Part shown: positions 34,801-43,000 of the stretch, piece after piece
How the letters are laid out: each line of letters opens with the position of its first letter
How positions within the stretch are numbered: position 1 is the stretch's first letter
From: Leuctra nigra
Lineage: Eukaryota; Arthropoda; Insecta; Plecoptera; Leuctridae
Direction of reading: 5' to 3'
DNA length: 64,000 nt
Assembly: GCA_934045905.1 (NCBI GenBank)
Contig: OW203764.1
Location: 36,632,434-36,696,433 of the forward strand
Notes under the pieces: model-generated
Told to the model about the DNA's origin: nothing
The model's database searches: none
The model's input: only the letters and a program-made list of their open reading frames with translations
Translations under genes and position numbers: made by a program

Positions 34801-35275
34801 TTAATGTTGCACCGTTATTATGCGTTTGCAAAACTGTACTACATAAACATTTAACAATGCATTCCTTAAAAACAGTTTGCCGGTCGATCCACTCCAACAA
34901 TAGGTCTCCTCGACGAACGAAACCGGAAGCCTCCATGATAGCAAGCATAGCATTTTGCTGCTTTCATCCCGGCATTCTAGCCGACCTGCCCTAGCCTAGC
35001 ATTTACCACATATGTTGCCCTATATCTCTGCCGTTTAGGCATTATTCCCCATGTATTTTCAGCCCATTAATACATAGAAAAAAACAGGAACAAGGAATAC
35101 ACTAAATCTCTTCAAAAACAGAAATATTTGCGTTATTAATTCGTCAGCCCCAGCCTAGCTCAACGTGGATCGGCAAGCCGCCGTACGGTTCATGTCCCCT
35201 GTTAGTAGTGGATCGATTAGTGTAAATTGTACGGAAACATCAAGAACAAACTCACCCTTGATCATCATTGTCCAT
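19701..35275 (-). CDS. Hrb27C: hnRNP Hrb27C/Hrp48-like (DAZAP1 family) RNA-binding protein, complete
   Basis: Eleven coding exons (minus): 35256-35275, 34037-34077, 33711-33877, 33444-33630, 30380-30462, 29869-29973, 29526-29661, 28479-28616, 25865-25998, 21479-21572 and 19701-19873. All have GT-AG borders and agree in phase. The protein is 425 residues, close to my recollection of fly Hrp48. RRM1 has RNP2 LFVGGL (9-14) and RNP1 RGFGFVTF (48-55); RRM2 has VFLGGL (99-104) and RGFGFLSF (138-145). The rest is a Gly/Pro/Met/Gln-rich disordered tail ending FHPYRRM. Family members bind pre-mRNA and mRNA in nucleus and cytoplasm and control splicing, localisation and translation. ATG at 35273-35275 gives MDNDDQG before RRM1. 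It is head-to-head with CHSY and convergent with USP47. Confidence 0.92.
21479..21572 (-). CDS. Hrb27C: Hrb27C exon 10
   Basis: Acceptor TATCGTAG, donor CCAG/GTGGGC. Encodes DSSGYGQQARSYSGDG and GGYGSHPPVP. If the donor is not used the frame runs 15 codons into the intron to TGA, so an alternative shorter C-terminus is possible. Confidence 0.82.
22391..22514. repeat. Short intronic direct repeat
   Basis: A roughly 45-bp segment, starting TAGATTTTGAAATGGGGAAG with variations, occurs twice about 77 bp apart in a Hrb27C intron. Confidence 0.7.
22558..22954. mobile_element. Non-autonomous hAT element (397 bp)
   Basis: Inverted ends TAGAGATGGGCCGATTCC, perfect 8-bp duplications CTTAATAC (22550-22557, 22955-22962). 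Subterminal GATTCCGATTC/GAATCGGAATC repeats. In Hrb27C intron 9. Confidence 0.92.
23175..23595. mobile_element. MITE with 39-bp inverted ends
   Basis: Ends CTACGATCACCACACTTTAC and reverse complement, continuing into CAGGGATCGGAAACTGTCTG. ATTATAG flanks on both sides (23168-23174, 23596-23602). Confidence 0.85.
23741..24096. mobile_element. Foldback MITE (356 bp)
   Basis: Outer ends TCCCCATAAAAAACACTCCG and reverse complement. Inner arms (23782-23860 and 23942-24022) are almost perfect complements around a loop near 23900. Confidence 0.85.
24120..25140. repeat. Diverged tandem array, about 270-bp unit, with CRE/ETS/YY1-like motifs
   Basis: Four decayed units. TGACGTCA-type motifs recur at 24131, 24444, 24712 and 24983, and the block ACTTCCGGTTTCAAAATGGC recurs near 24305, 24574, 24841 and 25113 (spacing 267-272). 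Units share GTCTGAATCGTTTGGCG-like text. In Hrb27C intron 9. Confidence 0.8.
25865..25998 (-). CDS. Hrb27C: Hrb27C exon 9 (Ala/Gln/Ser/Tyr tail)
   Basis: Acceptor CTTTGCAG, donor ACAG/GTCAGT. Encodes DMYRSSAPGQTASAQTGQ and DYSAYGSYNSYGQ, a Tyr-rich prion-like segment typical of the family. Confidence 0.88.
26078..27416. mobile_element. TA-flanked DNA transposon containing a THAP-domain remnant
   Basis: 19-bp inverted ends AAGTAATACCAACATCTTG, flanked by TA on both sides. A paralogous intron segment (29045-29225) shows the site without the element. A second inverted pair, CTGACGTCATCGTAGGCTC, lies inside at 26210-26228 and 27247-27265. Interior holds the THAP frame at 26435. Confidence 0.75.
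26435..26728 (+). pseudogene. THAP zinc-finger fragment
   Basis: From ATG at 26435 the frame reads CCVYECNNN and SVSFHRFPSS, then after an in-frame TAA (26606-26608) continues VCSDHFNNKYF, stopping at 26726-26728. The pattern C-x2-4-C, FHRFP, C-x2-H is the THAP DNA-binding domain found in P-element transposases and host THAP proteins. One internal stop makes it non-functional unless read through. No transposase catalytic part follows. Confidence 0.75.
27779..28186. mobile_element. Non-autonomous hAT element (408 bp)
   Basis: Ends TAGAGATGGGCCGATACCG / TCGGACCCATCTCTA with perfect 8-bp duplications CCCAAAAC (27771-27778, 28187-28194). Subterminal GATACC/GGTATC repeats. In Hrb27C intron 8. Same end sequence as the element at 22558-22954. 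Confidence 0.92.
28479..28616 (-). CDS. Hrb27C: Hrb27C exon 8 (Gly/Pro/Gln tail)
   Basis: Acceptor TTTGTCCAG, donor TACG/GTGAGA. Encodes GYQGWGAPPGPQGQQMPPPQ and PQQQGYGGY. Phase 1 on both sides, so it can be skipped or included without a frameshift. Confidence 0.88.
29045..29260. repeat. Duplicated intron segment in Hrb27C (copy B)
   Basis: Matches 26005-26075 joined to 27425-27540 (copy A, split by the TA-flanked element) and, in its right part, 29738-29850 (copy C). Shared text includes GCCAGACAAAACTCA, AACGATTTTGTTATCAATCA and TACTTCCAAATGAAAT. Confidence 0.8.
29526..29661 (-). CDS. Hrb27C: Hrb27C exon 7 (Gly/Met/Pro tail)
   Basis: Acceptor TTCAACAG, donor CCAG/GTTTGT. Tail built of GGPMG repeats and GYQGWGTPPQTQGYP, which resembles exon 8 (GYQGWGAPPGPQG). 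Confidence 0.88.
29869..29973 (-). CDS. Hrb27C: Hrb27C exon 6 (start of Gly-rich tail)
   Basis: Acceptor GGCCAG, donor GGG/GTAAGA; 35 codons in phase 0. Encodes VEIKKAEPRDSSGK, the last RRM2 strand, then GWAPSGGPPMGMGG. Confidence 0.9.
30380..30462 (-). CDS. Hrb27C: Hrb27C exon 5 (end of RRM2)
   Basis: Acceptor ACACAATAG, donor CAG/GTATAA. Completes RNP1 as GFGFLSF and continues EDDDAVERCVAEHFVNMNGK. Preceded by a 3-kb intron holding a foldback element. Confidence 0.9.
31748..32215. mobile_element. Foldback element (468 bp) in Hrb27C intron 4
   Basis: Ends TTAAGGCCGGTCATATATTT and AAATATATGACTGGCCTTAA. Both halves are near-perfect reverse complements throughout, with a short centre near 31975-31990. 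Confidence 0.88.
33444..33630 (-). CDS. Hrb27C: Hrb27C exon 4 (inter-RRM linker and RRM2)
   Basis: Acceptor CGTCTCTTAG, donor CGAG/GTGAGT. Encodes IDPKPCNPRSLQKPK, KVFLGGLPSNVTETDLRTYF and VVIMYDQEKKKSR. Confidence 0.93.
33711..33877 (-). CDS. Hrb27C: Hrb27C exon 3 (rest of RRM1)
   Basis: Acceptor with a T-rich tract TTTTTTTTCAG, donor ACG/GTATGT. Encodes RYGEVIDCVVMKN, RGFGFVTF and VLQNGPHQLDGRT. Confidence 0.93.
34037..34077 (-). CDS. Hrb27C: Hrb27C exon 2 (RNP2 of RRM1)
   Basis: A 41-nt micro-exon encoding KLFVGGLSWETTQ. Acceptor ATTTACAG, donor CAAG/GTATAC. Too short for an ORF search, but its sequence is the hallmark of this family. Confidence 0.9.
34490..34680. repeat. TAGGTACC-rich low-complexity intron sequence
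   Basis: Dense short words TAGGTAGGTACCTA and variants, also scattered at 31196-31225, 32590, 33930-34010. Seen directly; no function inferred. Confidence 0.6.
35256..35275 (-). CDS. Hrb27C: Hrb27C first coding exon
   Basis: ATG plus six codons (MDNDDQ and two bases of Gly), donor CAAGG/GTGAGT. The 20-nt coding part is accepted because the split Gly codon joins KLFVGGLSWETTQ exactly. Confidence 0.8.
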
Positions 35276-36246
35276 CTCGGTCTTCACTCGCATCGTATGT
35301 TACAGACCTAATTAATCTAAACCACTATCTTAATACTATAAAATATAAAGACGCTATAATCTAAGATGGCTTCATCGAGAGGGGCCAAGAGAACATAGCC
35401 TCGCACCAGCGCCTCCTCGTACGTAGGTAAAACAGGATATGACGTCAATTTTAGACGCCCTTGATATTGCCATCTAGCGGGGATGTAGTGAAACATTTGC
35501 AAGACATCTAGCGGTAATATTTGAAACATTTGAAATGTCATGGTCAGTCATTCTTCTGATTGGCTCCGAAGAAAATATTCCTCGCAGTTTAGTTGGTGGA
35601 TTTTATCATGTATATTCAAAGTTATCTTTCGACTTTATCAATAAAAACTAATGTATTAGTGCCGGTTTTGTAAAGGTAATAAGTGTTGTGATTTTTCCCC
35701 GCTTATGTTCACCATGTGAGCTCGCCGCGCCCTTGTAAATAAAAACTCTGCGAGTGGGAGCGCAACAAGTAACATAACATCGCTGTAGCGACCAACGCCA
35801 AGTGTAATGTGGCACGTTGTCAGACAGGATTCGACGACCAGGATTGATCTAGTTGCCTCCGGGCGCTCTCCATGTGTGCCAGATCTCTTTATTTCCTCCG
35901 CGGTCAACAATAAAAATACAAATTGTATATTTATTAAATATTCTGTCTAAGAATTAGTATTGGCCACAATAAAAATTGCAATCGATAAAAAAAAACGTAA
36001 TATTTGCGAACGTCGTTGAATGAAGCCTGACGGTCATCTGCGACGTGGTCTTCTCGAACCCCGACCTTCAGAGGGTGCGATGAGAAGAATGAAGCGCGAA
36101 GATGGCAGTAGTGATCGAGACGTCGACCAGTGTCTGTCGGCGAGGGCATGGTCGCCGATGACCACGAGACGCATCTATGTCATCCGTCGACAGAGCTAGC
36201 GCCGCGACGTCGGTACCCGACGCGGAGATTCACGGCGGCAGAAGCA
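35276..36246. promoter_or_regulatory. Shared 5' region between Hrb27C (-) and CHSY (+)
   Basis: 971 bp separate the two start codons of oppositely transcribed genes, so both 5' UTRs and core promoters should lie here. I see no convincing TATA box. The right third is richer in CG. Part may be coding if CHSY starts at 36130. Confidence 0.55.
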
Positions 36247-37068
36247 ATGGCGAGAAAACGGCGCTTCTTACACACAATATTCGGAATATTAATAGGATTT
36301 TTCAGCGGGTTTATTTTCACTTCTCGTGGTGTTGTTTTCAACTGGGGCTACTCGGTGATGAACAGTTCGTGTTCCATGACAAACTCTTGGTATTCACCAA
36401 ACTCTCAACGACTTCGTGTAGTTCCTTTAGACGACGATCCGTTGAGTATAATCCAGATGACGGATTCGAGTGAGACAGTGCACAATAGTCGGCGTTCGCT
36501 TCTGTTTGTGGGCGTGATGACGGCGCAGAAGTACCTGGACACTCGGGCCGTCGCCGTGTACGACACGTGGGGACGCGAGTTGCCGGGTCGCATCGCCTTC
36601 TTCTCGTCGAGCACGTCGTCGCCGCCCTCCAGCCATCCCGGCCTGCCGCTGGTGAGACTCAGAGACGTCGACGACTCATACCCTCCGCAGAAGAAGTCGT
36701 TCCTCATGCTGCAGTATATGTGGGAGCATTACGGCGACAGGTTCGAGTGGTTTCTTCGAGCCGACGACGACGTCTACGTCAGGCCTGACAAGTTGGAGTT
36801 GCTGTTGCGATCTGTTGACAGTCGAAAGCCGCAGTTCATCGGCCAGGCCGGACGAGGGAACCAGGAAGAGTTCGGTCTTCTGAGTCTGGAGTATGACGAG
36901 AACTTCTGCATGGGCGGGCCGGGAATCATCATGAGCCGGGAGACGCTTTCCCGCGTCGCCCCGCACATCAAGTACTGTCTCAAGAATCTCTACACCATGC
37001 ACGAGGACGTCGAGCTCGGCAGATGTGTGCAGAAGTTTGCCGGGATCCCCTGCACTTGGTCCTACGAG
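36247..37068 (+). CDS. Chsy1: CHSY exon 1 (anchor and glucuronyltransferase domain)
   Basis: Ends TCCTACGAG/GTAAGAC, phase 0, after CTWSYE. Holds the anchor, stem and most of the N-terminal glycosyltransferase domain in one exon. Upstream in-frame ATG at 36130 is possible. Confidence 0.93.
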
Positions 37069-40000
37069 GTAAGACTTGTTTTTCTTTATTCATAAAGAAT
37101 AAAGAAATATCAACAATATATCTGCATTTCACTGCCTCCACATCGCACATTTTATTTTTTACATAACCTTTTTTCGAGTAGGAGGACCACCTATGAAGGG
37201 ATCCTCCCTCCCCCTCAACCCCTGCACTGCATCCAAACACTTTTCAATCTCTTACGACAGTTTCTTGCTCGTTTCGAAAAAGAGCGATAATTTGTTTCGC
37301 ATAGGTACCTAAGACTGAGTACCTACTTCCAATACTAACTAAGTGCGGACCAGATGGTTGGGGTTTGCTTGCATTGTTCTGTTCCACATGAAGGAGTAGC
37401 AGACTTGAAGGTGGAGGACTCTGCCGATGTTGAGCCGGTACCAAACAGAGAACTGATCAGAAACGTGAAGTAGTAATCAATAATCATCTCCCGCTGGCGA
37501 TGGAATCTAGTGCATAATTTAATTCTTCGCCCACTTTATTACTGAAACCAAAGCTGAAACTTTACTTAACTTTATATCTCGGCAATTTTGTTTGTTGCAT
37601 GGAAGTGGAACCTGAAGAAGGGCTCTAAGAATCGTCTGCATTTGAAGGCAGGCAGTGTTTATGTCATAACTTGAAGATGGATTGAAGTAAACACGCCGCC
37701 AGACGCGCCCCTAAGTCGCCCCCTCCCTGCGCTTAGGGGATGATCCTACAGCTTCCGATCCTTGTCAAGATGAATGATCCCTCTAAACATCCGATACAGA
37801 CCGCTCTACTGAAAGATGCCCATTCATTGAACCAGTATTCAACCCCTTACCAGCCCTTGAACATAAGACGCAACACCAAACACACATGAAATACTGGACT
37901 TCTTGCACTTGCAATGAACATTTTCCATGCTCTTGAGTTCACAATCGCTATTTTATAACTTTATAATTATTGAGACTCTTGGTTTCGTTGAAAACTTTCA
38001 GTTGAAAATGAAATGAGGAATATGCGATGAGCAAAATATCCCTCAGAACCAGGCGGGGCTCAAACCCGGGACTATCATCACTTGCCAAGCGAGCGCTCTA
38101 CCAAATGAGCTACCCGGCCGCAGACAGATATTTCACGTCGCCCTCATGTTCGAGCCACGGTTCACCGGAAATCGCTTCATCAAATGGAGAATTCTTTAAA
38201 CTATTCGTCTATCACTTTATTGTTGATGAACTATCAGATTTCGAGAGTATCTTCTTCATTTGAACGTCCTATAACATCTGCAGTATTTGAATTAGCACTA
38301 AACTCTTTGCAGGGATGGTTAGCATCTGACTAATATAATTAGTCGTATAAGTAGAATGCAGCGAGTAGAGAATTAGAAAGATCAAACAAGTACTAAAGTA
38401 TAAAACGTTTACAGTGTGCATTTAAACCCCGAGTTATAAGGCACCATCTGCGTTAAAAGTTAAAACCCTTTGACATGACTTATAAAAACCGTCTAGTCGA
38501 GTTTTCAAACTTTTGAACGCCCATAATTTCTCTGTCAATTGACACGGGCGGTGTTTCGAAGCTTTGATCAGCTTCCATGCATCACAGAGTTCTCATGATC
38601 CACGAATCATCTGAGTTAATTGCATAGCTCTGACAAGTCACAATGTTACTCTCATCCAAGACGATGTTTTTCTCGGTGTGTGCGGTGCACCCCTGTTCAG
38701 CTGCATCTGTGTACATGACAGACATCTGTTGCATGTACAAGACGATGTTTTTCTCGGTGTGTGCGGTGCACCCCTGTTCAGCTGCATCTGTGTACATGAC
38801 AGACATCTGTTGCATGTACAAGACGATGTTTTTCTCAGTGTGTGCGGTGCACCCCTGTTCAGCTGCATCTGTGTACATGACAGACATCTGTTGCATGTAC
38901 AAGACGATGTTTTTCTCAGTGTGTGCGGTGCACCCCTGTTCAGCTGCATCTGTGTACATGACAGACATCTGTTGCATGTACAAGACGATGTTTTTCTCAG
39001 TGTGTGCGGTGCACCCCTGTTCAGCTGCATCTGTGTACATGACAGACATCTGTTGCATGTACAAGACGATGTTTTTCTCAGTGTGTGCGGTGCACCCCTG
39101 TTCAGCTGCATCTGTGTACATGACAGACATCTGTTGCATGTACAAGACGATGTTTTTCTCAGTGTGTGCGGTGCACCCCTGTTCAGCTGCATCTGTGTAC
39201 ATGACAGACATCTGTTGCATGTACAAGACGATGTTTTTCTCAGTGTGTGCGGTGCACCCCTGTTCAGCTGCATCTGTGTACATGACAGACATCTGTTGCA
39301 TGTACAAGACGATGTTTTTCTCGGTGTGTGCGGTGCACCCCTGTTCAGCTGCATCTGCGTACATGACAGACATCTGTTGCATGTACAAGACGATGTTTTT
39401 CTCGGTGTGTGCGGTGCACCCCTGTTCAGCTGCATCTGTGTACATGACAGACATCTGTTGCATGTACAAGACGATGTTTTTCTCAGTGTGTGCGGTGCAC
39501 CCCTGTTCAGCTGCATCTGTGTACATGACAGACATCTGTTGCATGTACAAGACATGTTTTACAGTCAAGAACGAAATCAGCGCCAGAGTGCAGATGTTCA
39601 TTGACGATGACTGACGCGCCTAATTAGTTCCCGTAATTAGTACTTAGAAAATTAACCAATTTAAAAGTGTTGCGTTGAAATAGAACAATTTCGTTGTTGC
39701 GACTGTTTTGCGGGTCCAATTTGCACGCTCACTCCCGGACTTGGACACGTTATTACCTCCAAACATGTGCGGACATTTTTGGTTCTTTTTCGTCTGATGA
39801 GACTTCGCGGTTGAATGGAGGGGGTGGGGATGGGGGGAGGCGAGAACATGCCGATAGTCTGAAAAGAATGATCCTATTAGTTTTATTTTTACATCCTGCA
39901 GTATTTGTCGCCTCCGGCTGCTGCCAAAGATTCTTGTTTGTCTAGTCGCTTGGTTAGCTCGATGAAAGCGACGAGGGTTGACGACGTTTTGACAGCTGTC

Positions 40001-43000
40001 ATCCTCTGCCATGACACCGCACATGTGTCGCCATGGCGACGAAGCAGGTCAATGGACCACATTTGGACAGGAAGTGCTGAGATAACGATGATTATCTGAC
40101 GTCACAATAAGCAGGCGGGTTGATTTGTGAAACAGGGGAACGTTTATTTTATTAAACAATAGTCGCCGCAGCGCTGCAATCAAAGTTAACCAACATTCGT
40201 TTAACATCCAATTGCAGTGAACAGTACGTGAGGAGACAATCAAAATTAACGACTGTTGAAGATGGTTTGAGAGACGTCGCAGTTTTATTACGTGACATAT
40301 CACTGGAACATTCTGTCTTGAACGTAGAGACCGAGGGGCCTCGAGCAAGCCGAACAATCGGAGTGGCCGTGGTGGGGATAATCGGACGCTTGTGTGTGGG
40401 GCTGCATAATATTGCCCAACACTCTTTGTAGCGCGATCTATGGCCCACTGCAGCGAGAATATACTGGATCAAATCATTACAACCTTCCTTTCATGTTCCG
40501 AGAATGATCCCAGGCTTGCGAACTTCCATGGAAAGGCCCGCTTCTTTGGATCACCACAATAAATTAACATCCTGTTTAACAGTTTCAGACTTTCGATTTT
40601 CTTAATTACAGAGCTAGATGATTTCATTTAATTAGGTAAAATAAAACACATGGCTTGCCCTTACATAGTTTTTCTATAAATTAAACAATGGGTTCGGAGA
40701 AGCCCCCCCCCCCCCCCCTACCCACACCCTGAAAAATTAACATAACAACGCACCGAAATGCATTCCTGAATTTAAACATTTTCCCGGGGCCATGCGCCCC
40801 GGACATGCATGCCATGCCCCCTCTCCCCCCCCCCCCCCCCCGACCCCAATTGTCTTTGTTGGCAACCGCTTTGTTTCCCCGTCATCATCATTTACGTATA
40901 ATGTCCCAACATATTTAGTTCCTATAAGCACCATACAAGGACTAGCAGCCTATATATAATAATAATGTAGTGACTCTGCACCCCATCATGGAGCATGTTT
41001 ATGTAGATGATGTTGTCATGTAGATGCAGTCCATCCTGTACCACAACTCCAGCGGCAGCGACGCGTTCACCGGGGACCTCAAGAAGAAGGAGATCCACCG
41101 CGCCATCATGGAGCATGTTTATGTAGATGATGTTGTCGTGTAGATGCAGTCCATCCTGTACCACAACTCCAGCGGCAGCGACGCGTTCACCGGGGACCTC
41201 AAGAAGCAGGAGATCCACCGCGCCATCATGGAGCATGTTTATGTAGATGATGTTGTCGTGTAGATGCAGTCCATCCTGTACCACAACTCCAGCGGCAGCG
41301 ACGCGTTCACCGGGGACCTCAAGAAGAAGGAGATCCACCGCGCCATCATGGAGCATGTTTATGTAGATGGTGTTGTCGTGTAGATGCAGTCCATCCTGTA
41401 CCACAACTCCAGCGGCAGCGACGCGTTCACCGGGGACCTCAAGAAGAAGGAGATCCACCGCGCCATCATGGAGCATGTTTATGTAGATGATGTTGTCGTG
41501 TAGATGCAGTCCATCCTGTACCACAACTCCAGCGGCAGCGACGCGTTCACCGGGGACCTCAAGAAGAAGGAGATCCACCGCGCCATCATGGAGCATGTTT
41601 ATGTAGATGATGTTGTCGTGTAGATGCAGTCCATCCTGAACCACAACTCCAGCGGCAGCGACGCGTTCACCGGGGACCTCAAGAAGAAGGAGATCCACCG
41701 CGCCATCATGGAGCATGTTCATGTAGATGATGTTGTCGTGTAGATGCAGTCCATCCTGTACCACAACTCCAGCGGCAGCGACGCGTTCACCGGGGACCTC
41801 AAGAAGAAGGAGATCCACCGCGCCATCATGGAGCATGTTTATGTAGATGATGTTGTCGTGTAGATGCAGTCCATCCTGTACCACAACTCCAGCGGCAGCG
41901 ACGCGTTCACCGGGGACCTCAAGAAGAAGGAGATCCACCGCGCCATCATGGAGCATGTTCATGTAGATGATGTTGTCGTGTAGATGCAGTCCATCCTGTA
42001 CCACAACTCCAGCGGCAGCGACGCGTTCACCGGGGACCTCAAGAAGAAGGAGATCCACCGCGCCATCATGGAGCATGTTTATGTAGATGGTGTTGTCGTG
42101 TAGATGCAGTCCATCCTGTACCACAACTCCAGCGGCAGCGACGCGTTCACCGGGGACCTCAAGAAGAAGGAGATCCACCGCGCCATCATGGAGCATGTTT
42201 ATGTAGATGATGTTGTCGTGTAGATGCAGTCCATCCTGTACCACAACTCCAGCGGCAGCGACGCGTTCACCGGGGACCTCAAGAAGAAGGAGATCCACCG
42301 CGCCATCATGGAGCATGTTTATGTAGATGATGTTGTCGTGTAGATGCAGTCCATCCTGTACCACAACTCCAGCGGCAGCGACGCGTTCACCGGGGACCTC
42401 AAGAAGAAGGAGATCCACCGCGCCATCATGGAGCATGTTTATGTAGATGATGTTGTCGTGTAGATGCAGTCCATTCTGTTTTACAACTCCAGCGGCAGCG
42501 ACGCGTTCACCGGGGACCTCAAGAAGAAGGAGATCCACCGCGCCATCATGGAGCATGTTTATGTAGATGATGTTGTCGTGTAGATGCAGTCCATCCTGTA
42601 CCACAACTCCAGCGGCAGCGACGCGTTCACCGGGGACCTCAAGAAGAAGGAGATCCACCGCGCCATCATGGAGCATGTTTATGTAGATGATGTTGTCGTG
42701 TAGATGCAGTCCATCCTGTACCACAACTCCAGCGGCAGCGACGCGTTCACCGGGGACCTCAAGAAGAAGGAGATCCACCGCGCCATCATGGAGCATGTTT
42801 ATGTAGATGATGTTGTCGTGTAGATGCAGTCCATTCTGTTTTACAACTCCAGCGGCAGCGACGCGTTCACCGGGGACCTCAAGAAGAAGGAGATCCACCG
42901 CGCCATCATGGAGCATGTTTATGTAGATGATGTTGTCGTGTAGATGCAGTCCATCCTGTACCACAACTCCAGCGGCAGCGACGCGTTCACCGGGGACCTC

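Noticed and set aside
36405..37002. Minus-strand frames opposite CHSY exon 1
   Set aside because: Shadow frames in a GC-rich conserved coding exon.
38582..39614. Four overlapping 305-339-codon repeat frames on both strands
   Set aside because: Product of an 81-bp period without stops. No homology, no splice-compatible context.
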